From: Chaenocephalus aceratus
Taxonomy: Eukaryota > Chordata > Actinopteri > Perciformes > Channichthyidae
Assembly: GCA_023974075.1 (NCBI GenBank)
Contig: CM043793.1
Location: 3,234,001-3,298,000, forward strand
Direction: 5' to 3'
DNA: 64,000 bases
Below are positions 35,916 through 45,251 of the stretch, piece by piece (the first letter of the stretch is position 1; each line of letters begins with the position of its first letter). A program made the position numbers and the translations under genes. The notes below the pieces were generated by a model. It was given only the letters and a program-made list of their open reading frames with translations, was not told where the DNA came from and did not search any database.

Positions 35916-37122
35916 CTTCCGAGAGGCGAAGCATCCTATAATTATAGCAGCCGTTTTAGTGTGAGCAGAGAGCCTGCTGGGTAATTGCCACTCAGAGCGA
36001 CAGAGGAAGTATGGCTCCTTTACGTCCAGCACTTCATCCATATGATTCAACTCGAGCCATGCCAGGGATTGAGATCGGAGAGAAAGAACATCACAATGTG
36101 TACTTTAGAGACTGCTATGAGAGACTGTGGTATTTTTAGTTGTAGTAAGATGAATTGGAACGCGTCAACAACCAGTTACATGTTCACCTGAAGTCAATGT
36201 TGAATATTTGAAAATGTAACCTTTAAATTAAAAATTGTTCAACTTTCAAACTTCAATGCTGATAGAAATGAAATCATATTTAATGAGTGGGTACGCTACT
36301 CAAGTTATTTAGTATTGTACTTTATAAAGAAATGCTGCACCTCCTCTTCCATCATTAGACGAGAGCAGCACTACGCACCTACTTTCAGGTGATCACAAAG
36401 AATCTGCACCCAGCGCAAAGAGATGTTTCATCATCAAGCTGCTGAAAGATCCAAAGTTACCATTTTCTATACTTTTAAAAAAAGGACAGTGACAGAGAAT
36501 ATCTGTGGCATCAGGCCTCCACAGAGAGGACGGAGATGGTAATCAATCGGACCTGTCAGTCTAGTAGTCTGTGGGAAACACTTGATCAGAGCTACATTGT
36601 GATGCTAATGATGCTAATGAGGCTAACGTCAACCAGCACAGTAAGCAGTTGTAATGTTAAGTCAAACTACTGAATGTACACACAGATTGAAATCTAAAAC
36701 ACTGACCAGTGTATGCCTGCTGCCTGCCAATGCACCGGCAGGCTCAGAGGACATCGATCCTTCAGATCTGTATTCACTATATCAACAATCTCAAATTACA
36801 TTATGTTGTCGTGAAAATATTAACCCCTCTACATGGCCATGGCTTAGAGGGAAAGTACCCGGGTGGCTTGCTATCATGTGTGCTACCTATATAGGAACAA
36901 ATACCTGTGTATTATGAACAGTGCCAGATGTGTCCTGTTCTGGAAGTGTTGATGGAAAACACACTGCAGTGCACATGGAAAACAAACGTGATGAGTTACA
37001 AGAGAACTTTACACATGGTTTAACTTCCTTTGTGTGAGTGACATCCTGACCATGCAAACACAAATCAGTGCGCCACGTCCGTCTGGCCTCTTCAAAGCAT
37101 GCTGGAGAGTAAATTACTGTAC

Positions 37123-37174
<52 letters not shown>

Positions 37175-37689
37175 GTGGCAGTACAATGTGAGACATCCCT
37201 GAGGATCGCAGCAGCTGCAGCCATGTCTGACAGAGCTGACAATTGACTTCAAGCAAAGTGTGCTTTCTGATATACAACCAGCTCATTGAGACACGTATGA
37301 GGCTCCATCAGAGCAGAGCTGCACGTACAGCAAACACCTCGCCAACTGCAGTCAGTGAGTTGGGCTTTATGGAGGAAAAGGACATCTCATCAACTGATAT
37401 AGAGCATCCAGCGGAAATAGGTCACGTTGGCCTCCTCTGATACCCATGTTTCCTCAGGACACACCTCATCGAGGTCATGTGCTATATACTGGGATACTTC
37501 AGTCCTTTATATGTTGAATGTTTTGGGCACACCATCCACGTTTGTTTTTTAGTGTGGATTTTAGAGTTTAGAGTAATTATGTCTTTCTTTTTTTCAAAAT
37601 GCTGCTTGCCTCCAGGATACACCAACCATCACACACACGAGCACATACAGTGGGAAACTGAAATAAAAGAGTTTATATCAGAGTTTATA
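35912..37689. other. non-coding stretch with (CA)n
   Basis: (CA)n at 37124-37172. Open frames at 36654-36917 and 36887-37252 have no domains, and the latter runs through the microsatellite. No gene was accepted. Confidence 0.4.
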
Positions 37690-37748
37690 AACTCAGATTA
37701 AAATGGCATCTTCTATAGAAATGACTCAGTTTAACACACACAGTTAAG

Positions 37749-37803
<55 letters not shown>

Positions 37804-38015
37804 TTCTATGAACATATATGTTGACCTGCTGAACTAAAAGCAGAACAGATGAAGCAAAGAAAGTGAAAAGCATGAAGCAGATTCAGGCAGTAGACGTGTT
37901 CCCACTGAAAGTATTATCCTACAGAACAGAACAGCTCACAGAGAAGAGAGAACATCTGATCCTTTACAACACACACTATATGATGCTCTTTTAGGTTTTT
38001 ACCAACATAGTAAAC
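37690..38015 (-). repeat. dispersed repeat, inverted copy
   Basis: Reverse complement of 60665-60965, with shared gaacagatgaagcaaagaaa, gaacatctgatcctttaca and gcttaactgtgtgtg words. Contains (CA)n at 37750-37800; the copy at 60965 has only a few GT units at that place. The element type is unknown. Confidence 0.75.
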
Positions 38016-38239
38016 CTGCTAGTAACCCTGGATGTAACAGTCATCTGATGGCCACCCCCGGCAGACAGGAGAGACCGATTCAGGAGCCCACACACACTCA
38101 CAGCTAAACCAAAACCAAAACATTTTGAAACCTTTCCTGTCTCTCAACAAGTTTGCAAAGTTTATCTTTTCTTACTTCACCTAGCTAAAATGTTTTATTA
38201 TAATTCATGCTTATTTTATTTGTCATGGCCATATTCTTA

Positions 38240-38579
38240 TAATGTTACGATTATTGAAATGTATTCAGTTCTGTTTCATATGGGTGTTTCCATACTGTAG
38301 ATCTATTCTCTTTATCTTCCCCTAAAGGTGCACCAGATTGATGCATTTGACTCCAAAATAAATAAAAAATCTCCCCGGACCCCCCTAGAGGTTAGGAGGT
38401 CCACCCCCACTTAAAACATGGTCACATGGATAGGTTACCGAATACATTTGCACACTTTTTTAAATAGCAACGTATGTCCATATGTTTCTATTCCCGTAGT
38501 AGATCGGGCTATCGCTAAGGGCCGCGGTCGCCTGGCTGGGTGTATAATTCCCGGCCTGACTTGTCCCAGCCCGGCCCTG
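38240..38579 (+). mobile_element. 3' end of the large hAT family
   Basis: Matches 12300-12997 and 47350-47762: catatgggtgtttccata, ggtgcaccagattgatgca, ccggacccccctagagg, cttaaaacatg and the terminal ccggccctg. Only the 3' untranslated end is present. Confidence 0.7.
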
Positions 38580-39053
38580 GCGTTAGTGTATCCATAAGAG
38601 CTGGGCATATGTCATGTTCTAAAAAACATGTGGCGCACACGTGACCACGCACACCTGAGGGAACCGCTCTGGGTTTACTTGACACACAAGCACTCCGCTG
38701 CTTTGTCTTAAGTTACAGGCAGAACCCTTTGAGGTGTGTGCTCATTAAAACCGAGCGTGACCTCCGTCCTCCCTGCGCTGACCCTGGACCGTTTCACAAT
38801 TCAGCACAAAACTGCTAATCCATCAGGATCCTCAGAACGTACGGCGGTAAATCGTATTCTATTGCTCTGGCCCAAACACACGAGGAGGTAGGAGGGCACT
38901 AAAACCAAGATCCACAGCCTTGTGAGGATGAAGGAGATCGGCATCAGCGCTTGTATAAAGGATTTATGAGAGACTCTGATGTGAATGTGAAACATGGTCT
39001 CAGCTTTCAGCAGTGCTCTTATTTGGTCAGGGCTTAAGCCTGGCTCCATGGCT

Positions 39054-39117
39054 CTTCTCACTCTCTGCATCCAGAGGGTCCACGCTGATCCGGTACTGGA
39101 AAGAGGAGGAGAGTGTG
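39054..39117 (-). CDS. possible terminal exon (minus strand), unknown product
   Basis: On the minus strand a long pyrimidine stretch ending in CAG (ctctcctcctctttccag) precedes TACCGGATCAGCGTGGACCC. In phase 0 this reads YRISVDPLDAESEKSHGARL and ends KP-stop within about 65 bases. In phase 1 the frame stays open much longer. The acceptor is good, but there is no recognised homologue and no proven partner exon; a weak donor-bearing segment at 56443 on the same strand is compatible. This remains a guess. Confidence 0.2.
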
Positions 39118-39417
39118 TGAGCCTACACACTTCAACACTCACTTGTGTGTGTGAGTTTATGCCATCGACAAAGCATTTTGGGATGAGGGGGTAAAGAAAT
39201 GTGAATACAAGAATGCAGATACATTTGTCTCTGAGCTGACTTGCTGCTTTGGAGAAGCTCTGTTCCCATCCATCAATCAGTCTGACGACAGCTAGCACTG
39301 AGGCTGTGGTCAGGGCTTGACACCACAACACTGCGCAAAGCATGAATCCAGCTGTTGAATATATTCAGGAGTTCATGTTGGCAACCAGAGCCTGCGATGG
39401 GCCTTGGATGCTCCCCC

Positions 39418-39512
39418 ATTGGACCACAGCAGGAAGCATCAACTTGAGAGATGTTCTATAAAACCCTGCAGAGGCCAAACATCACTCTTTCCTCAACGTC
39501 AGCACATTAAAG
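39418..39512 (+). promoter_or_regulatory. promoter-like segment: CCAAT box, TATA box, donor
   Basis: An inverted CCAAT box (ATTGG, 39418-39422) lies 38 bp upstream of ctataaaac (39456-39464). About 50 bases further on is AAAG|GTAACA (donor at 39512/39513). The order and spacing are those of a TATA promoter with a short non-coding first exon. No coding exon was found downstream, so the target gene is unknown. A chance TATA is the alternative. Confidence 0.3.
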
Positions 39513-40110
39513 GTAACACAGTGAGGCATGGCGACCTTGGCTGTCCAGATGAGCATCCTTTAATATTGAGGTAAAAACATTTTTCATTCAAAGTGTAGAA
39601 ACTTTTGTTGCGTCTTCATCACTATAAACGGGAGGATTGGCAAGCACCGCCTATGTGAGTGACAGGCGGTGCTGCTTCTGTGATCTCATTGGCTGATGCC
39701 ATGTGTGAAGGCAACATGAATAAGGCCTTTACATTGACATGCTGGGAGAGTCCCCGGACTGAATGGTCTTCTTGCAGTGATTTCCCCTTTCTATACTCGA
39801 CAACCAGGCGAGAGTCTGAAGTGCAGCGACACAAAGGCTTCAGTGTGAATGTCTAGGTGGAGAAAAGAGGGCCAGGGATGATCTCTGTGTGTACACAGTC
39901 CCTCTAAACACGAGTGAACAGATGGTACAAAAAGACTCCACAATGCACTCCAGCTCCTGGCTTTTGGGGTTTGGAGATGCTGCAGCTTTTGATTTCAAGG
40001 TTGTTGGATTTGGGGAATAATTAGTTGCATTTGAGGATTACAAAACTACCCGGGTTCTGAGAATCTCTTGAAAAAACCATGACGCTTAACCAAACCTGAA
40101 AAAAAACTAT

Positions 40111-40390
40111 TTAAAGAGGACTTCTTCTGCTCATGTTCAGCTTCATATCAGTATGTCTCCACTGGGACATGTCTCCACTGGGACATGTCTCCATGCTCTA
40201 CTGTTCAAAAAGCTCTTCATTTGTCTCGTACTGCCTGTGCTGCAGCACCTCTTTTCACCCTCTGTCTGACACCAGAGCCCAGTCTGCTCTGATTGGTTAG
40301 CTGGCTGGCTCTGTTGTGATTGGTCAACCGCTTAGAGATGTCCCGCCCCTTGAGCTTGAGTGTTACCTAGTGATGTCACTATCTTGCAGA
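40111..40390. mobile_element. TTAA element (copy 2), right-truncated
   Basis: Begins TTAAAGAGGACTTCTTCTGC and follows copy 1's body through ctgcctgtgctgcagcacct to gatgtcccgccccttg and agtgatgtcact. The terminal segment that became the 57-bp array in copy 1 is single here (ttcatatcagtatgtctcca), with only a small tctccactgggaca duplication. The right end is not recognisable beyond 40390. Confidence 0.8.
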
Positions 40391-41384
40391 AGGCCAGATT
40401 ATGCATCAGATAGAGATATCAAATCAACCAAACATGTTTGAAATACCTGTCTCGCTCTCAGAAGTAGAAGGGAGACCTGAACCTACAGGTTTTTGCTTCG
40501 TGCCTGATTATGACTGTTGGATACGAGTCCTTTCATATATGCAAACGCAAAAGCAGGAAAAGGGTGTTGGGACAGTTGCAGCCTGGGATTTGTGTCTCCT
40601 GCACTTCTTTGCCAGGTGTTTTTTCATAGCATATTTGATCAGCCACCTCCAGGCCCTTATTACCTGATCGGCACCAGTTGATGACATCAGTGCCTGCTGT
40701 CTCCTGTGTGCTAGAGAGCCTACCCTTCTTAAGAGAGACCTTCAGCTGATCTCCATGTTGACCTTTTTCTGCAGCGTGCTGACTGTCTTCGTTATTGCTT
40801 TACTGTCCAGTGCCTTCACCAGTTCACACTGGAACCCAATATTGGCCACATTTTAACCTGTTAAGCCCCACGCCCCCTCCCGCGGAAACACAGAGACAAA
40901 ATAATCAGATCTTAGAAAGAAAACGAAATATAGCTCCTGCAGTTTAGACATAGGCAGACTATATAGAGTTTACAAGAACTGCACACTTGAGGGATAATTC
41001 TCTGTGACACCCTTTACATTACACAGTGATTTGATAAAGATTGCTTTCAATTTGCCCCGGTAAGGTATAAGAATCCCTTGGAGATCTTCAGTGAGTCCCA
41101 GGGGAATGTCTGCTAGCGTGGCTCCACGGCAGCTAGAGGAAAGTCACGTTGCTGTGAGCACCGAGCCGTAGCCTGATTGAGCGGCTCCTCGCCGACTGAG
41201 CAAAAGGCCTTTTTCTGGGGAACGATCCTCTGTGATGACATGTCAACCGGAGCCGAGATGGATCACCAGAATCTCCTCATAACCATAGGATGAGATCATC
41301 TGTTTCCGACTGTATAGTACAGTATATAGTAGTATATAGTGTATAGTAGTACTGGGATAAAAAAAATTGTAATACATTTTTTTT
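40391..41384. other. non-coding stretch, no gene seen
   Basis: An 88-codon open frame at 40401-40667 has no domain. A tatagtagta simple repeat is at 41317-41350. The 5' boundary of the hAT element near 41385 is not sharp. Confidence 0.4.
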
Positions 41385-41741
41385 AAATTGTATTCTGCCT
41401 AATTGTATGCCCTTGATGTAATACGTTTACATTAATAATTAAATAAAGTAAACACCCTTTGCACCCCGGGCCGGCGGCAACATTTTGCATTTGCCCTGTA
41501 CGATGGGCGCTGTAACTGTAAGTGATGAAAGGGGGGGATGGTCGCTTATCTGGCACCCACGGGCCGCGGCTCACAGCCAAAATGATCGGCAGCTCCAGCT
41601 GAAAGTGTCGGAGATTGCAACGATGCAACAGCAAGAGGCAAACAATTAGCATTATGAAAAGGTCCAAGGCTTCAGGGGCAACGGGAAGGAAACGGAAAAA
41701 AGAACAGGAGGAATCGAAAGTCAAAGACAGAGGTACGTCGG

Positions 41742-42598
41742 TGTGACGAAGGGAACAGCAGGATTGATTGAGGCTGTGAACTTTGTGCCCATGATTTTAA
41801 TAAATGCCCACGTCGGGTTATATTTTTGGACGTTCTGCCTCTGCCTCCTTGCTTGGTCTGGGCCGCTCAACGGTCAGCTTCACATTTGGTGTCAGAAGTG
41901 GGATTCGACCAAGTAAGGAGGTGAAAATTGCGAGAGGAAGGAAGAGGGACCAAAGAGAGGAGCCGCGGCGGGGGTGGCTGTGCCTGGAACGGACCAGGGG
42001 GCCACGGCTGTTGGGGCAGCAGGAGACGAGAGACGGGCAGCGGCGTTTGCAGGCCGAGGAGGCGGACCCGGACTCACGAGGGGACAACGGCTTCACTGGC
42101 CCCGCTGGAGGTGGCGGAGGAGGCGGCGTTGAAACCGGGTGGCTGACTGGTTGTTCCGGGGCCGGGACGGTAGGGACACTGTGCTTCCTGGGGAGAGGGG
42201 GAAGGAAATGTGACGAAGGGAACTTCGTCACTATGGACTGACGGCTTCAGGCCGGGTAATAGGGCACTTATTAGCGTGATTGCACAGTATATGTTGTCTG
42301 TGGCTGATGACGGTGTGCACCTGGTGTCCTGTGTTGTCTCCTCCCCCCTCACCGGTGTCTGGTTGTGCTGATTGCAGTGGGTGTATTTAGGCTCTGTTTC
42401 TCTGTCTGTTGAGAGGGCTGGGTGTGTGTGTGTGAGATCCTTGTGGCTGCAGGATGTGGACAAAGGGAACAGCAGGATTGATTGAGGCTGTGAACTTTGT
42501 GCCCATGTTTTTAATAAATGCCCACATCGGGTTATATTTTTGGACGTTCTGCCTCTGCCTCCTTGCTTGGTCTGGGCCGCTCAACGGTCAGCTTCACA
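41742..42598 (+). mobile_element. gutted LTR retrotransposon in hAT intron 1
   Basis: Flanked by GTCGG at 41737-41741 and 42599-42603 (5-bp target duplication). 5' LTR 41742-41884 (143 bp); 3' LTR 42209-42598 (390 bp); both start TGTGACGAAGGGAAC and end GCTTCACA. A primer-binding site TGGTGTCAGAAGTGGGAT (41887-41904) is complementary to a leucine-type tRNA 3' end, and a 19-nt polypurine tract (42190-42208) precedes the 3' LTR. Only 324 bp of internal DNA remain, with no gag or pol. The 5' LTR lacks 247 bp between two AAGGGAAC direct repeats that are both present in the 3' LTR. AATAAA lies within both LTRs. A Gypsy-type affiliation is inferred from PBS type and duplication size. Confidence 0.88.
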
Positions 42599-43100
42599 GT
42601 CGGCTTGTGTAAAAAAGAAAAAAGTCAGTATGTACTGTACCGTTAGACATTTGATTTTAAGCTAGCTAGCTAGCTAAGGAGGTAGCCTGCCCATGATACA
42701 GCTTTGATGCCATGCTAGCCGCGAGCCTCTGATACAGAATGATAAATACAAATGATTTAGTGTTTTTATTTGTGTTATTATTCTTATATAATCTTTTTGT
42801 AAATAATATACTACTTTTCTATTGCTGTAAATTGATCCTCCAATAGTGTTTAATTTGTCAGATAGTTTATTTTCACGGTCAACTTGTGTGTGTATATATA
42901 TATTTATTTTTCTGTTTATTTTCTATTATATTTTAGAATTTGTTTATTTTCTGCTCTTTTTAATGTCTAATTATTGTGCAATGCTTTGTTTTATAAGCTT
43001 CTGTAACGAAATAATGTGAATGTTAGCCAGAAGAAAGCTATCTGATACTGCTCCTTTGTATAAAGTGAGGCTGACCAACCAATATGGGCATGTGTTATTA

Positions 43101-43270
43101 TTTACATTACATGTAATTTGTTAGACGCTTTTATCCAAAGCGACTTCCATACATTCAGTACTGTGGGCAATCCCCACAGGAGCACTTTGGGGTGAAGTGT
43201 CTCAGGGACACAACGACATGCTGACTGCAGTGGGACTCGAACTTGCTACCCCCTGATTCAAAGTCCAGAC
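43101..43270 (-). mobile_element. tRNA-derived SINE remnant in hAT intron 1
   Basis: On the minus strand the B-box-like agttcgagtccc (plus 43232-43243) is followed by cactgcagtcagcatgtcgt, tgtggggattgcccacagta and the tail gtcgctttggataaaagcgt then ctaacaaattacatgtaatg. It is the same family as the plus-strand copy at 60070-60261. The A-box end is lost. Confidence 0.8.
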
Positions 43271-43645
43271 CTTTATTTGGCCAGTTGTGATCTTGCATAC
43301 AGCTGAGGCAGATTGCAGCAGTTCTTTTTGCCTGACTGTATATACATGTTTTTGCTTGTAATGTGCTAATATCTACCCTATCATGTTCCAGCTGCACTTA
43401 AGAAATACCTCAAAAAGCCCCCAGTTGCTGGAGAAGGAACATCTGATCTCCCATGTACATCACACTCTGAAGAATGTAAGTTTTGTCAAACATGTATGGT
43501 CTCTGTGTAATCGTTAATACACTACTTTTTTGTCATTATTATTATTGTTATTATTATGATAAATAATGAAAACTGAAGCATGAATAACTTCTTTGCATGT
43601 TTGGATTGCCTGCCTGCAGGTGAAGGAATAACGGGCACAGTATGT

Positions 43646-43840
43646 GAGTCCACCATTGCAGTCCCCTCAGATCCTGCTGACTGCCCAGGCCCATCTGAGT
43701 CCACCATTGCAGTCCCCTCAGATCCTGCTGACTGGCCAGGCCCATCTGAGTCCACCATTGCAGTCCCCTCAGATCCTGCTGACTGGCCAGGCCCATCTGA
43801 GTCCACCATTGCAGTCCCCTCAGATCCTGCTGACTGGCCA
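43646..43840 (+). repeat. 51-bp in-frame minisatellite in transposase exon 3
   Basis: About 3.8 copies of a 51-bp unit encode the 17-residue repeat ESTIAVPSDPADWPGPS. The first unit has C in place of W, and the last runs into ALSDTVRMEL. The period is a multiple of three, so the frame is kept. Confidence 0.97.
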
Positions 43841-44189
43841 GCACTGAGTGATACAGTGAGGATGGAGTTAGTCAGACGAGGGCCATATCATTTAAAATCT
43901 GACTTCACTTTTCCTAAAAAGGAGGACGGGAGAAGTTGCCATCATCACTACTTTTACAGAAGATTAGTGAATGGAGAGACAATCAAGAGGAGCTGGGTTG
44001 TGTATTCCAAGAAAAACAAAAGTATTTACTGCTTTTGCTGCAAGCTGTTCTCCCAAAAAGAGTACCAACTAATCAGCAGTGGACTAAATGACTGGAAAAA
44101 TTGCACTGACAAACTAAAAACACATGAGAACAGCCCAGAACACTCTAGGCACATGACGTCGTGGAAGGAACTGGAGACTCGACTTCAAA

Positions 44190-45251
44190 CAGTGGCGTTT
44201 TCTCCTGGAGGCCAAGGGAAGCCAGGCTTCCCCGTTTTTTTTGGATTGTAGTTATAATTTGAATAAATAAATAAAAACAGTTTGTTTAGTTTCGGAAATT
44301 CTTTGTTGTGTGTTGCTGCCGGCAACTCCCCCATTCTCATTGAGTATTTTACAAAGAGTGAAACAGCGCCCCTGTCGATGTTGCGAGAGAGGAGGCCAGC
44401 CGAAATTGGCTTCCCTTGGTGAAAAAAAATGGAGGGATTGACCAATCAGATGAGGCTCACGTCATGCCCCTGCCAACCTGTGATTGGTCAGGGCCATGCC
44501 AAGGGAAGCCAGAGGCGGCTGGCTTCCCTTGCCTCACAATCCAATCAAATCGCATCAACTTAGTGGTGCAGTGACGCGTCCTAAAACCCGGAAGTAAGCT
44601 GCGCTCGGTTTCCCTCGACAGAAAGCAATGGGATTTCTCCATAGGATTTTGGAAAATAGCTCGAAATAAGGTCAGTGGAAAACGAACCTGTTAGATAGAT
44701 AAATGCACGTTGTGTTCAGTCGGATAATATCCACATGTCTACCCTACTTTTATAATTTTCGAATCATAAATCTAATCGATAGAAGATAGATAGTGTCACT
44801 GCACCACTCTCACCGCCGTTAGAAAGTAGCAAGCAACTGAAGCAAGTACAATTATGGAGGGTGGAGATTTGGAGTATTTAATCAAAAATAATTGTACTAA
44901 ACTTCCGCTACAGCAGCAACAACAAATAAAATCTGATGACAGGCCAATGCCCAAACTGGAGCTGCGAGGAAAAAAGGAGCGAATCGGACGTAAAACGTTA
45001 AAGGTCTCCTGATTTAGTTTGTGAATGAATGCTTATTAGAGTTTGGGCTGGAGAGTGCGTGCGGACCTGTCGGTTAGATAACAGGCGTGTGTGTAAGTCC
45101 TGCATCTGTATGATACAAATGTGTGTAAAATGATACCGGGTGCTGTAATCACTCATCTGGTTACGTTATTACATTGACCACCACACCCCCGACCCAAAAG
45201 AAAGGACGTATTATTGGCTTCCCCTAATTTTTTTCCCGCGCCACGCTACTG
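44190..45251. mobile_element. hAT element inserted in the hAT transposase exon
   Basis: Starts CAGTGGCGTTTTCTCCTGGA and ends CGCGCCACGCTACTG, with CAGTGGCG/CAGTAGCG ends of hAT type. It is flanked by ACTTCAAA at 44182-44189 and 45252-45259, a perfect 8-bp duplication. Subterminal ggaagccaggcttcccc and ggcttccctt words occur in both orientations. At 1,062 bp with no transposase it is non-autonomous. Removing it with one duplication copy joins CGA CTT CAA A to AG GGC CTA in the transposase frame. Confidence 0.95.

Larger units (their letters stand above)
38580..40110. other. single-copy-like stretch with weak gene signals
   Basis: Holds the minus-strand exon-like segment at 39054-39117 and the promoter-like segment at 39418-39512, both listed separately. 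A 180-codon minus-strand frame at 38801-39343 has no domain. Nothing else is recognised. Confidence 0.35.

Noticed and set aside
38801..39343. 180-codon minus-strand open frame
   Set aside because: No recognisable family. Only the short acceptor-bounded segment within it was kept as a weak candidate.
41804..42241. 145-codon frame in the LTR element as a gag remnant
   Set aside because: It runs across the LTR, the primer-binding site and the interior, and shows no gag motif such as a zinc knuckle.
42024..42598. 3' LTR starting at 42455 with equal-length 143-bp LTRs
   Set aside because: The polypurine tract and the TGTGACGAAGGGAAC start at 42209 show that the 3' LTR is longer and the 5' LTR is the deleted one.
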